Shown one piece after another: positions 1 to 13,026 of a DNA stretch of 64,000 bases; the first letter of the stretch is position 1, and every line of letters starts with the position of its first letter. The stretch comes from Allacma fusca (Eukaryota > Arthropoda > Collembola > Symphypleona > Sminthuridae). Location: positions 22,322,887-22,386,886 of the forward strand of contig OX359250.1 in the NCBI GenBank assembly GCA_947179485.1. Reading direction: 5' to 3'. Below the pieces are notes generated by a model. That model saw nothing but the letters and a program-made list of their open reading frames with translations. It was not told where the DNA came from and did no database searches. The translations under genes were made by a program, and so were the position numbers.

Positions 1-518
1 ATTTATTTTTGTTATTGTTACATCCATAGGAGGCTTCAAATGCTCAGTAATTAATTCATTTAGATTATTAGATATTGCTACTTTTTAGACGAAGCACATC
101 TCTTTGGATGTTATTACATTAATTGCTTATTTATGTCTACCCACTCTTCGTGTAAGCGGCCAGCAGTAATTATTATGACTATACGATACTATGACCATAA
201 CATATGGCAAAATGTGCTGAGAGAAATCCGCTCAAACCGCTATAATACCTCCACAGTCTTGACCAAATTAGATGAGACTTCAAAGCGAAAAAAGACCCTC
301 TAATAATTATTATGTTGTTCAAACAAGTGTAGTTGGCCTAGACATTGATTCAAGAGCATATTTAAGCGTATACTCCTTTGAGGGTGTTCGTGACCAAAAG
401 GACTCAGGAGTGAGAATGGCCAGAAGGAGAATGGGAAAAAATAAGTAAGACAGGCACACAAATTACCTCAATAATGAATATTTTATAGACTATAAAATAA
501 ATGAATTTTGATCAATCT

Positions 519-554
519 CATATTATTATTTTTATTATTATTATTATTATTATT
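519..554. repeat. (ATT)n microsatellite
   Basis: About 36 bases of nearly pure tat/att triplets. Confidence 0.9.
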
Positions 555-1272
555 GGCAACATACAAGTGTACTAATTCTGTACGACTATTTTACTACTCT
601 CAGACTTCTCAGAAACGTTAAACGTGCTGCTTGGGGCAATGAGAATTCACAGAATATTTAATACACGGAAAAAACGTGGGCATCCGAGACAACATATTAC
701 CACAACCATAATAATTATTGAATTTGAACAATATTGATAGTAAGTTTGATAAACGGCAAGAAACTTCATTCATAGCACAAGGTACACACAACCGCTAGAA
801 TTTATTACGTTATTTTGCAATGAGCTACATTTGGCCTTTTGAGACTCACCGGTGATAAAAATGCTAATCTAATTACCCTTTCTTGACGCACACAGTGGAG
901 AGTCTGCTGCATAAAAATTATTTATTGTAACGGAAATAGGTACTTGTAGATACAACGATACAAAATGTACATCCCCATGCTCCCTGAACTTGACTACGTC
1001 TAACAGTAGGATTACTCACTCACATTTCAAGTTAATTGCATATTTGAGGCTAATAATTATCTGTATCGCGTAAGCTACTGCTTATTGTTAATCACAGTCC
1101 ATTATCACAGTAAAGAAGTGTCTGAAGGAGCTAGGGTGCAAAAAGTGTTGGGTATGAGAGAGTATATACATAGATTTTGTAGTAACGCTGACTCCACAAG
1201 AGTAAAAATCCACCTCCTGTCTTCACACCGGTCGTATGTACGTATGTATGTAACTTCTCAAAAGTTATTCTT

Positions 1273-1281
1273 TGTGTGTAT

Positions 1282-1318
<37 letters not shown>

Positions 1319-1323
1319 TGTGT
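1273..1323. repeat. (GT)n microsatellite
   Basis: Interrupted GT repeat with two internal GTAT interruptions near its left end. Confidence 0.9.
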
Positions 1324-2808
1324 ATAGACGGGGATGTTATTGTGTGCTTATAAACCACGAGTTTCTTTTTGTTAGATAACTTTGTTTTGTATTACTTACT
1401 TGCACACACTAACACACAATATTATTCTGGGAGTAGGAATTTATTCTTCGCAACCCCTGCCATGTCCGCGTGCTGCGTCCGTCAAGCTGTGAAGAATTGC
1501 GGATTTTCCCCTCAAATTAGAGAATACTCCTCATCCAAACGGCGACGATTTCGTATCCTGTCCACTTATAAATTCACAATTCAATTGATTCTTATGATCA
1601 TTGCATCACACTTATTGGACCAGAGTGTCAGGCATTTGTTCCGTCAAAAAGTTCCCTCACTTGGTCTTGTTTTGAGACTTCTGTTTTGGCACTCACCTGC
1701 CTCACCTGAACATAACCGGATCTAAGCGTTTGCACAAGTGCGTGAATTTTTATCAATCATTTTTATCCAAGAATTTCCCCGCAACTACCTCCTCATTTCT
1801 GGAACCACTATGATCAAGGGTGTGCGAATAAAGCATCTGCTCAGTTCCTCTTTATGGATAACCGGTAAGTTACATTTTCCCTAAAATTCTGAAATTTCTC
1901 AACAAAAAAAAATATATCCTACTTTTGACAGTATGGCAACAGTCAAGCAGATTTACATTGCTACCAAAAGTGATGACCTCGATGGTTATAGTCGAGGACA
2001 TGTTTGGAATTTCTGTTCCACAAAACAATTTTTTTTTTGAGCATTCTGTAAAGAAAGTTTTGTCGTAAGCCAGTGACATGACATTGAGTCACTGAATGAA
2101 TCATAAAATATTTCCATAATTGAAGAGCAACTTTTTACGTGCCGTTGTCATATTTTTCCTAAAAAAAGTCTACTCTCATATTAAATGATAACATTTGTGT
2201 AAGTCATACTAGCAATTAAATTTTGTTACAACAGTCATTAACATCTTACTGACCTCTGTTTAGTTATTAATCAGGAATAAAACCTCCGCACGAAATCATG
2301 CCTTCATCAAGGCAAAGTGAGACAACCACTCACCTTTATTTCCTTCACCCCAAATGTGAGGTATATTACTTCTGCATTCTGCAGCCTTCTTTGGAATTGC
2401 TCTATACTTGAGCGTATGCTAAGATCTGAGCGTGTTTAACATCACAATGCCCCGCGTGCAATATGACTGACCTGAGTTAGTTTTTTAAATATTTTTCTAC
2501 GTTTATATTTTTTTTTTACAAATTCTGCATAGACCCATGAAACACCGGAATGTAAAAAGAACTAGGTAGTTTCAATGGTACGTACAGTTTGGTCCCAACG
2601 GTGGAGCAATCTGAACTTACAATTAGTGGATTTTTTTTAAAGCGTAAGACTTTTGGCAACATTTGTAAAAATCGGTAGTGACACGTGCCATTTTCACTTT
2701 TTTTCCCCTCAACTTTGAGATCAGGATCAGTTGATGGGGTTATTATAGTACGTACTCGTGTGCAATAAAATAGATGAGTTCCTCATATAATATGTAGAAT
2801 GAACTCAC

Positions 2809-2958
2809 CGAGCATGTATTTCCTCAAGGATGAGCCTCACCGTTCTGTTGTCTCCGAACGTTAATGAAGACAAATTAAATTCAAGTAACCGGCTGCTAAA
2901 CGACCAGTACCACACATTCCTTGACGTCTCGATATTAAATCTGAGGTAGTTTCCAATA
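2809..2958 (-). CDS. Candidate internal exon, 150 bp
   Basis: On the minus strand an acceptor (catatacag) ends at 2959 and a strong donor (GCTCG|GTGAGT) follows 2809. The 150-base segment is open: it reads IGNYLRFNIETSRNVWYW, then SSRLLEFNLSSLTFGDN and ILEEIHA. It enters and leaves in phase 2. The other two minus frames across 2861-3166 are also open, including one with a basic then Ser/Tyr-rich peptide (NPSFENPDNADVSPQMSGR), so the true reading is uncertain. No family recognised. Confidence 0.3.
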
Positions 2959-5517
2959 CTGTATATGCATAGGATGTATATCCCTTGCCTTTAAAATGTC
3001 CATAATAAGATTCCTGCCTGACACCAACCTGGCTTCTTCCCGACATTTGAGGAGAAACATCAGCATTGTCAGGATTTTCAAATGAAGGATTGTGACGGGC
3101 ATACAATGTCTTATTTCTTGTTCGTACATCTCTTTCGACACATCCCTTTTTACTCAGGCTTTACATTATAGTTTACATTGCTCCTTGGCGTAAACAAACA
3201 CTATGAGCAAGTACGGTATTTTTGCATATGTGTGTGCGTACATGTCTATAGTTGTAGTAGTTATGTCTAGGGGGGAAATCATACAAATGAACACAATTCA
3301 CTGCGTTACTTGTTCTGTATTTTTTGATCAAAATGTCTTAATAAATATGCATGCTAACTGACTTACGTAGCTCCACACGTCACTACACTACTGGCTTCCC
3401 GCTGACTCTTGGCAAAAATAATCATGTCTTTTTAGCAAATTTAATATGAAATAAAACTACTTTCCAGACAATGTACGCAGTTTTCAAGGGAAAACGTAAC
3501 GCAAGGAGGCGTTCATTTCTCAAGTCCTTAAACCTTGTAACAAAACTGGAACAATTTCATGCAAAATGGAAACTTGTATCTATTTGTGAGTTAACGACCA
3601 CAAGTGGTTTCCTTAAGTTGGTGGGAGAGAGAGAAAAAAAGCAACTTAAAATCCAGTTCGTACTAATATGTGCATGGATTGTATGTATACATATCTCAGA
3701 AATGATCAGTGAAGATCTAGCTATAAGTAGGATCAAAATGTATTCCAAATTATAATAGTTATAAGTTTTTGCAGGAATTATAAACGGAACAAATTATTAC
3801 TCTTTCTGCAAATTCCCAAACATTGATCTTCCTACAATAGGTGCTCATTAAAGTGCGTCCCAGTTTCTCTCACCCTTTTGTAATTGAGATCAACTTTTTT
3901 TGTGTACTTATTTCTAATTAAAGAGCGCAGTATTTCGAAGGGTACATTCGGCATGAATTCTCCAGAGTTTGGTTGGCTAAAATTAGTTTTGAACTTCGAA
4001 TCTCTAAGCATGCACCTTCGAGATTATTAATTATTTCTTATCTATAGTCACGCAGCCTCAACTCTGTACTATCTTGCTGTACTGATCTGTACCTATACTA
4101 GACCGTACTGTACTGTATATTATGAGAGGTACCAGATAGTGACTGAGATAATTACAAGGGTTTCATAAATAAATATATACAGCCGATTGAGTGAGCTTGT
4201 AGAGGATGTGTGAGGAGTTTTTAGAACAGGACTCATTTGCGTTTCATATTCCCAGCCCTGTAAGATGTCTTGTGCTCATATCGCTTCCATTCCTAATGAA
4301 AATAAATAATAGGCTGTGTAAAATCCTTATCGAAGTAGTAAACTTGTCACGCAGTTTTTTTTCAATGCGAAACAATTTATATTACAATTCAGTGAGAAAA
4401 TTAACTTTTACTCGCGTAACTTAGACTCAGACATCCCCAGCGTTTTACTCGACAACAGGCGTGTGGTTTGTATAATTAATCGTAGTATGATTTCTTGAAA
4501 GTTCCGTAAGTCTTGCTTTGTAAATTGGCCAGGTAACTACTCACACATAGGATGTTCATAATCTCAACGTTTTGTAAAAATAGATGAAATATACGGATGT
4601 TAGTCGTGTGGTGCCAGGTTGCCGGCAAAGAAAATTCGTACATGTATGCACAGCCTCACTCTCCAAGTCAGGTTGCAGGTAAATGCTCATGTAATAACTA
4701 TAGATTTGGTATTCATTACATTAGTAAACCAACGCGAAAAAAAAATGATGGAGTAAATGTGGGAGCCAGTTTTTAAAGGTTCTTTTAACAACAGGATCAA
4801 GTATAGCTAAATATAAGAGTCCATTATCTATACATCTATTGTCTGTAGATATCCATATCTCTTATGTATATTCCTGTTTACGTGGAGTCCTCAACCTAAG
4901 CACTGCTCTGTAAACCATATACGTCAGTTTAGTAAATTGGTGCAATAGTTGTTGCTATTAACTTAACGACATAATCACACCTCTGTTGGTTAAGTCAACC
5001 CCAGCAAGTTTTTTTTCTTCCCAACTTGGCAAAATCTCCATGAAAAGACAAAAGCACAAATATGAATACTGAAGGTGTTTCAAGTACACTATATAATTTT
5101 CTTCCCTGTTATTATTAGTAGTTCAGATTTTACCATAGAGCCTATTACAAATACACATAAGTATCTATCTACTTATTTGTCTACGTATGTATTCTATATT
5201 GAAGAATTAATTTCATCATAAGACTTATTGTTACTTTTGTAGCGCAAATCTTTCATGTAATTATTTTTGTTTAGAACAGTAGTGTAAATATTTCGCCTTA
5301 ATTTTTTGTTGGATCAGAAATTAAATAATAATTAATTTATAACTATTTCATAACCATGGGATGGAATTCATTTGAGCGAAAGACATTTGAAATACTAATT
5401 ATTTTTATTTTTTTTTTGGAACAAAGCCGGAATGTCTTATATAATGGTTTTGAATGACGTGAATGCAGTTCAACAACTCATACCTTTTACTTTTACAACT
5501 CACATGTTTCCACAGAG

Positions 5518-5518
<1 letters not shown>

Positions 5519-5558
<40 letters not shown>
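5519..5558. repeat. (TG)20 microsatellite
   Basis: Forty bases of uninterrupted TG, the purest dinucleotide run in the first 20 kb. Confidence 0.95.
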
Positions 5559-5559
<1 letters not shown>

Positions 5560-7533
5560 TCTGTGATCAATACTAATTGAAATCCAAGTTTTTTCCCCTC
5601 TTATTGTAAGTCAGATCAAGCTCTGTGAGGGCGCTTACTTAACCAGACCACCTTCCGGTGGGACGTAGGGACCTCCATTTGATTTATGTTGGGAGAGACG
5701 GTAAACGTTTCAGATTTTTTGACGAGACTTGAGTTCTAAAACTCCCTTGCACTCTCGTACCTTTAATGTGCATCCGTTTGAAAAAATGGTAATTAAGTTG
5801 GAAAAACCCTACATGACGCATTGTATTTTTACAATTACTCCGTCTTATTACCATTTTACACGGAATTTGCAAATCGATGAGGATGAGAGCAAGCTGCATG
5901 CGTTCCAGACTTGGTCCACGTGAACTTTCATTACTACAGGATTGTAATTATTACAACATCTGAGAGAACACTGATTCAGGTAGATGCCCCGCTGTTGTGT
6001 ATATGGGGGGAAGGGAAAAAAAAGTCTCAAATTTATTGTTTTAAATCCGTTATCAATGCAAATGCATAATTATTATTTAATGCTTTCAATTCTTTTTGCT
6101 GGCTATTATTACTACTCCAAGTACTCCGAGGACAATACATTTGGTACTCGAATTTCTCATCCGGAATCCGTCTTCTGTGAAGTAAAGTGCGTGAGGATGG
6201 GATTTGTTTTGTATCTAATCCTGTAGGAGATATATAACTATAGGATTTAAATATAGGACTTTGTGGAGGTAAAAGTAGATACATCTGGGGGTTTCATAAT
6301 ATCAAGTGTCATTGCTGCTCGATTGTGAATTCCGAACTTGATTTGCTCAAGAAGAAAAATATGTAATTACACATGGAGTTTATGCAAATGGTATTTACGT
6401 GATCTGATGCTTACAAATGCCTTAATAAAAATAATGTTAATGCATCTCTGCCAAGAGCAGAGACGTCCGGCATTGTTTCGGTGGTGTGGATAAGCCTCAA
6501 GGCACTTTGCTTTTGTTAATAAATGCAGCTCATGAAAATGGTTATTATGATAGGTTCTTGATAATGGTGTCAGGCTTGACAATGCAGCCTGGTCAGTGGT
6601 AGGATATTACGCTGCTGGTAGGTGAGCATTAATAAATGTAATGATAAAAATGAGTTTAGGAAAAATGTGAGGGAAAAAAGTCAACTGGTGCAAACGTGTG
6701 CGCAGTCCGTTTGTAGTAACTAACTAACTACAATATCTACTACATCGTAGTGAAGTTGATGGCGATAGAAGACAACGGTGTGCATAGTACTTGAGAGCCA
6801 AGTTGTTTGTTGTGTGTGTGAACCCGGATATAGGCCCTGACTGGCGTTTGTTGTCAAGTCACGACCATATAGTGTATACAATCCATAGTGTACGGTCCAC
6901 ACGAATCGAGTACAATCGTTGGAAGCTGAGCATACGAAAAATATTATACAAAGTGAGGGTTCATCATTATTAGAGAATTAAGGTACACACACGTATGTAC
7001 ATCCATACACACATACACACACACACACTAAAAGCACCTGTCATGCACACGATATTATGTACTTGGTATTATGAGCCCCTGCTCAGAAGGTATTAAAACC
7101 TAATAATAATAGACGTCGTAAAGGAGAACTAATTGTATTGGCAAGACTCTCATCCCATGGAGGTACACACAAATAATCCTTAATAAAGAAATGGCTTTGA
7201 TGAAGTTGTGGAGACATGATAATAGCCATTTCAATTACGGATACGGTTTTGCAGTAATAATACTTCTCTATGTATATATTTATGCGTATGCACAGATCTT
7301 AACCGAATCAAAACAAAAAAGGGTTACTAGCTACTACAACCATACTTCTACTACTATGGCCGCTGCCATGGACACAAATTAATGCATTGGATGGAGTTCT
7401 AAATGCCACAGAGGTTACACAATTATTTATACCTAGTTTTCATTAAATTGTTTCGAATAGGATGTGAAACTGCTGGCAGCACTAAAGTTTCCTCCATGCA
7501 ATTATGCTCTCTGGCAGTATGGAGAGTATGTAT

Positions 7534-7586
7534 GATGAGCATATACATACATACATACAAACAAAAACACATACATACATACGTGT
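7534..7586. repeat. (ACAT)n microsatellite cluster
   Basis: Several short runs of acat/atac units separated by an aaacaaaaac segment. Confidence 0.7.
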
Positions 7587-10342
7587 ACATTAGGACGAGA
7601 GGCCTGTTTGTATAGGGAATATTAGGAGTCGAGTTATGTTGATCCTTTTGTAATTGCCGAGTATAGCTGATGTTGGGGAAGATCGTCCTCTATATAATAT
7701 ACAGAGGCTGTGAAGACAAGGGAAGACAGAAAAACTTGTACTTCAATGTGATTTACATTGGGAAAACAAAAAGTTCTCCGTTTACAGCCTTTCTCAGTAA
7801 TTTATTACTTTGTGACTTTGGCCCATCGGTCTATTCACAATTCTGAATTCCTTGTCATGCAGTTCTTCTGGTCGATGTAGGAGCTGACAAAAGACTCAAC
7901 TCCTGAGTGTGAAACTCAGGAACACGGACGCACAGTGACATGTGATTATATATTAATATTACTCAACAAGTCATTACAGTCTTGGAGCATTTCATATCCA
8001 ACGTATCTAATATGCACACATGCTACAGAGTCCGTGTCTTCCCACACGAAGTATTTGCAGTGAGTCCCGGAGAGCAGCGGACTTGGAATAGCCCCAACAA
8101 TAATTTTCTCTCTCTCTTTAAGGTCAGCAATTCTTGAAATGAAGATCCGTTTCCAAAATATTTGTAATCCTCATCTCACTCAAGCACTATTGCGTTTTAT
8201 CGCCCGACTATTGGGTAGACCATGGAACGACTGACGAGGACAGGTAGCATGTGCTATGTATAAGTTATATATATAGATATATATAAGAGAGAGACATATA
8301 TATGTATATATGGAACGTACACAACAGACACTATCATTTACTCGTGGTCGTAACTCCTAGCTTCCATACTTACTCATCAGAACTTGCACTTAACGTACAT
8401 ACCCTGGGTATGTATGTACCTCCTCTGTGAGAGTCCCAAATGCAAACCATGCGAAGTAAGAGTCTTATCGACCGCAGTGAAGTGCAAATTCTTCTGTATT
8501 TATCCCCTTTGCGAGTAATATTCTGACGGAATTTATTCAACCAATTACGTAAACCAACCTGTCATGTGGCTGGCACAATCACTGGGGCTCTTGTGAAGCA
8601 ACTTACGAAAATCTTATCCGTAATGGAAGAAAAATTCACTGTCCGATTAAAGACGGCCAAACCAGTACTTATTCTTAACCTTATCCTGTTGAGGAGTCAC
8701 TGCCATTAATTGCACTATTGTATTATTGTGAACTTCTCTTCTCCTCCTGTCAACAAAAGCTTCGCTCTTTTTGTCAAATTTTATAGACTTATTGTGGATA
8801 TTGGACGGATCTCCAACAGGCCTTCCATTTTAAAGCCCATGGGATAGGGAGATATCTACATATATGCATTTATTTAGATGTGATAAGGAGGCTACTTTAC
8901 CTTCGCTACTGCTTTTACTACTGTCACTTCTCCCCAAACCAACTTGAGCCAAGTTGCTCGTTCCTGTTTGGGGTTTTTGCTTTACTTACTATCGAACATT
9001 CGCATCTCGTAATTATCATGCAAAAGATAGTACGAGTTGTAAGCCAGCCTGAGCTGATAAGATGCCTTGCTGTAATATCCGTCTTCCTTTTTATCAGGAC
9101 AAGGATCTCCCAAGTGAATTGTGGATATCTCAATAAAGTATAACGTTACTTCTTTTCTCTCTCACTCTGTAAATTGTGAGTTTTCTTCTCTCAGTCAAGT
9201 CCATGTGTACAAATTCCCACCTATAATTTTCCTTCCCAGGACTTGTCCATATATACGTAACTATACATACCCAGTTTTGCTAAGAATCAGGGAGTAGTGT
9301 GGAGCCAGTCAATATTTTTAGTGTGTGTCAAATAATAGTATGTGCTAAAGGGAGTATGAGAGCAAGGTTTCAAATAGTATATGCGTCCTTTACAGGAATA
9401 ATTGGCAATGTAACTTTCTGATTTTGAAAACTTTTAGGGAGTCTTTTGGCCTGGGTTTTACTATGCACGCCTTCTATTTTACCTCTTAGCTGACTCTGTA
9501 TGGGGATAGTGTTGGAGGGGTATGTCGTTATGTGACGCAGTCAAGTTAGATACACATAATGAGGATTTTAATACTACGATCAACTACAATATGTGATAAA
9601 AAAAAATAGGGAAACACGGACAAGAGTTTTGAGCTGGAAGTTTACTACGTGCTTGGTGGGTGCACAAGTTGGCAATGAGCATTAGAGATTTATGCTAAAC
9701 ACAATGTTCAAATTCACCAGGATCTTCCTTGAAATTTATGAGTTTCAGGGCTTGAACTTACACACAAGCAACATCCATAGAGCTGACAAGTTTCCCAGGT
9801 TCCTAATCTAAGCCAAAAGTCTTAAGAGGGAACAAATTGCAAACAACTTTTCACAATGAAATGACTTACCTAATGAAATGTATCTAAAAACAAATTTATG
9901 TTTTGATTTCTTATTCTGGCAGATATGCATATCTATTTATATGTATCTTGTGGTAGGACAAATAGTTTTTCTTGTCAGGGCTCATTCCTGTTGGGGAAAC
10001 AAATTAATTAAATCATTGCATTGGGAAAATCTTCCCAAAAATTATTAAAATTGATTTCGATCTGTAGGAATGACAGGATTTTGTTCATGTCCCTATATTT
10101 TGACATGCCAATGTTGGGAAATAGAACAAGGAATCTTGGGTAATTAACGTGTGGAAAATGAGTTGAAAATTAGCATGAGGTTGTTAGAACATTGCAAGAA
10201 GTGATAAAAGATACCATCAAGTTACTCACTTTCAATTCAGAGTGTGATTGTGAGGCTCAGCTAGTAATCTCTATGTGTCCCTCATCTGCCTTGTGCATGT
10301 ATGTACGAATATGTAGCTGATATTAATTACTAATTTTTTTTC

Positions 10343-10354
10343 TTCTCTTTACAG
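10343..10354 (+). promoter_or_regulatory. 3' splice site of the chitin-binding gene
   Basis: A pyrimidine-rich stretch ends in acag at 10351-10354, immediately before a frame that begins mid signal peptide. It fixes the 5' edge of the exon and rules out the downstream GTG or ATG codons as true starts. Confidence 0.8.
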
Positions 10355-11307
10355 TTCTTATCGTCCGTGTGGGCTGCATCATTGAAGCCCATGCATCCAC
10401 CGTGGACGTTGCAATGGATCACACGAACAAGGACAGTAAGGAAGATTTATCAGGTTCGTTACTGAGACAGAGTGGCGTCAAGAAGAAGATTATATCGTCT
10501 CGCAGATTGTTTACTTCAAGTAATCTCAGTAGCTCAACAGTGAAAGCCACCACTGCAATGAACGAACTCACTGAAGATTCAAATCCTGATGATGATACCT
10601 GTTCTCTCAAAGCGGACGGGTATTTTCCTAATTACGGCTCCGACTGTACAAGCTATTACTTTTGTGCGGCTGGTTACCAAATCACTTACGTCTGTCCCCC
10701 CGGCTCCAGATTTAATGAAAATACGAAGAAGTGTGAGGAGGAGGCCAAGTGTGCGACCAAAGGGCATAAGAATATCTGTAATTTCCTCCCAAATGGATAC
10801 TACACGAATCAGGCCAATAATCGAAAGTATTTTTACTGTTACAATAACGCCAAAGTTATTGATCTGATGTGTGATGAGGGTAAAATCTTTGATGGGAATA
10901 AATGTACTTTCTACCAAGAGGTGAGCCCCCCTGTGAAAGGCAGTACGGAGGTCTCTTGCTCTGGAAAACCCAATGGATTTTACCTCATCCTCAATACAGA
11001 ATGTACAAAATATTATTTTTGTATTGGAGGATCCAAGACTGAGCTGAAGTGTGAGAATGGATTAGTTTTTAATGGGGACATTTGTGTTCGGCCGAATCGG
11101 TACAAATGTCCCCCTCCGACCCACTCCCATGAGAATAGTATTACCCACAGTAGTAATAGTAGGAGTAATCATACCATTACAGTTAGCAACGTGTCCAATG
11201 CATTGCGGCAACCTGAGACCGCAGATGATAAAATTTACCTCACGAGTGAGTCCACCGCGGAGAGTTTAGACTCAACGTCAATGTCAACAACCACTACCAT
11301 GTTTTAA
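10355..11307 (+). CDS. Secreted chitin-binding protein with three CBM14 (peritrophin-A) domains, 3'-terminal exon
   Basis: CBM14 proteins bind chitin in arthropod cuticle, peritrophic matrix or other extracellular layers. The exon follows a good 3' splice site (ttctctttacag, ending 10354). Its first two bases complete a codon; the frame then reads LIVRVGCIIEAHA, the end of a signal peptide, so the initiator lies on an upstream exon I could not find. Numbering from the Val codon at 10369, domain 1 has all six cysteines (78, 93, 99, 109, 122, 128). Domain 2 has only four (137, 157, 168, 179); positions 2 and 6 are lost. Domain 3 has six (197, 212, 218, 228, 239, 247). Aromatic motifs such as YYFC and KYYFC precede the third cysteine. 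Residues 24-70 form a polar linker and the last 65 residues are Ser/Thr/Asn-rich. The stop is TAA at 11305. No enzymatic domain is visible. Family assignment is very secure; tissue role is inference. Confidence 0.95.
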
Positions 11308-11461
11308 GCAATTATTATTAATATTATATCTTATATAATGTATTAATTATAAACAAACTGCATTTTTTGTTACTACCCACTTGCCTATACAAATATAGCA
11401 TATCATTTGTGTTTGCTCTGTTTCTACTTTGTTATCCGTATGTACGTGTCGTGTTTTGTTG

Positions 11462-11467
11462 AATAAA
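11462..11467 (+). terminator. Poly(A) signal AATAAA of the chitin-binding gene
   Basis: A canonical AATAAA lies about 155 bases after the TAA stop and is followed by T-rich sequence, giving a 3' UTR of ordinary length. Confidence 0.7.
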
Positions 11468-12112
11468 TGTTATATTTTTATGTAAATATCATTGATACCA
11501 AAATAGTCTCTGTTGCAAAATATCTTTTAATTCGCAAGTTGTACACACTCACAGAAAAATTTTAATAAATAACTTGTAACTCTCCTCCTCCTCAGCTCCT
11601 CACATGCCAAAACTTTCGATTCATCAGAGTTAATAAGAGTAGATATAATTAGCAATGAGTGGATAATAAACATCGTTACAAAATACATTGTAATAATTAC
11701 AGTATACCGCATGGAATTTATTTTCAGCTATTATTATAATTTTTGAAAAGGTTGAGCAACCCCATGACAACTCACGCTAGGGATCTATCCCGTGGAAAAA
11801 TTATTATATTGGCACACACACCGTGTGGGAAGAATAGCTCACATAAATGATTTGATTGTATTTACATATATATGAAATCCCCATTAGAACTCTATGATAT
11901 GTATTTAGCCTCAAATTAAATTAGAGAGAATTTTTAAATGAACTATGTTAGGACATCTACAATTTTATTTTATTAGTACGATGAGTTTTACATTCAATTT
12001 TTGTGTGTTACAAATTTAGGGCACAAAAGAACGTAATTAGACATAAACATACTAACAATGATCCTTTTTTTTTCGGCTGTGAAGTATTGCGAAACATCAG
12101 GCACTGTAGGTG
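11468..12112. other. Gap between convergent genes, nothing seen
   Basis: AT-rich spacer separating the poly(A) signals of the convergent chitin-binding (+) and CBM2-like (-) genes. Confidence 0.6.
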
Positions 12113-12118
12113 TTTATT
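12113..12118 (-). terminator. Poly(A) signal of the CBM2-like gene
   Basis: TTTATT on the given strand is AATAAA on the minus strand, about 100 bases downstream of the stop codon at 12219. Confidence 0.6.
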
Positions 12119-12218
12119 TCAGAGGAAATTGTCCTTGTGAAAAGTTTAACAATTTGTAACTATGTAAATGATCATTTTGAACATTTATGAAATCTCCTTT
12201 GACAAAATATCCTGTGTA

Positions 12219-13009
12219 CTAGATTTCAATCTTCTGAGTACTATTGATAGTTTGTCTTTGCTGTACCTCATGCCTCCAGACAGTACGGACTTTCCTTCCA
12301 GTTTCAGTAGCAGTTTTGCAAATGGTAGCATTTTCCCATGTCAAAGATATTACCTCTGGCTTGGGCTCGTTTGTGAACCAGGAAATTCGGAACCGAAAAC
12401 TGATCGTATCATTCTGAAGGATATGAAGATCTTCCTGTCGACTTGTGAGAATCGCCCTTCCTGCGTCCTCAGAGGCATTCACCCAAACATCCCATCCCTG
12501 ATAGGAATTAATTTTCAATATTTCAGAAAATATTTTAATTGTAATACATATAAATTTAAATATTTTAAATTTCAAACCCTTACATGTCTAGACGAATTTT
12601 CTATTACATTCGGTCTCAATAATTTCACAAATTTAATGTACACATATCACTGAGTGATTATTATTACAGATTTGGATACTGAGTGACTACTGACTACAAA
12701 TGTTTCAATAAAAAGTATTTCTTCCTTGTAGTAAATAATGGAGTTCAATAGTTTTTATTTTATAGTCAATAATTATTTATGCAAAATTTATACTGAAACT
12801 GATTCACATACCCCTAGGAAAGTATACGGAACATCCGTTTCCATAGTCAAATGCCATTGGCCTTTATGTTCAAAAGGGGCTGGAAAATTGACCCTTGCTA
12901 GATAATGGAGGATGCCTTCATTTTCTATTGCCACAATAGCTGAGCAATTCAAACTGGACACTGTCTGCAGAACAAATCCGGATATGACAAAGAAAACACC
13001 ACACTTCAT
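12219..13009 (-). CDS. Small secreted protein, CBM2-like carbohydrate-binding candidate, two exons
   Basis: Exon 1 (13009 to 12812) opens with ATG and encodes 66 residues: a signal peptide (MKCGVFFVISGFVLQTVSS), then a cysteine in SLNC. The donor is GGG|GTATGT. A 314-bp intron ends in ctatcag and exon 2 (12497 to 12219) continues in phase 0 with GGWDVWVNASED. The product is 158 residues. The mature part has an N-terminal Cys22, tryptophans in GQW, GGWDVW, ISW and LTW, and a second cysteine at 126 (ENATIC). A beta-rich domain of about 105 residues closed by a Cys near each end resembles bacterial and animal CBM2 modules, but that is pattern resemblance and not a proven hit. A basic tail of about 30 residues follows. 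Potential N-glycosylation sites include NCS, NAS, NDT and NAT. Gene structure is well supported; carbohydrate binding is inference. Confidence 0.75.
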
Positions 13010-13026
13010 ATTGCTCCTCTATGTTT

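Larger units (their letters stand above)
1..2808. other. No gene recognised
   Basis: AT-rich sequence with the two microsatellites listed. Open frames here are short, overlap on both strands, and lack family signatures or convincing splice sites. Confidence 0.5.
3167..10342. other. No gene recognised upstream of the chitin-binding exon
   Basis: Seven kilobases with microsatellites only. The missing first exon of the chitin-binding gene (a start codon, part of a signal peptide and a phase-1 donor) may lie here, but no candidate stood out. Confidence 0.4.

Noticed and set aside
10579..10917. Minus- and plus-strand shadow frames within the chitin-binding exon
   Set aside because: They overlap the clearly conserved CBM14 frame and lack any domain.
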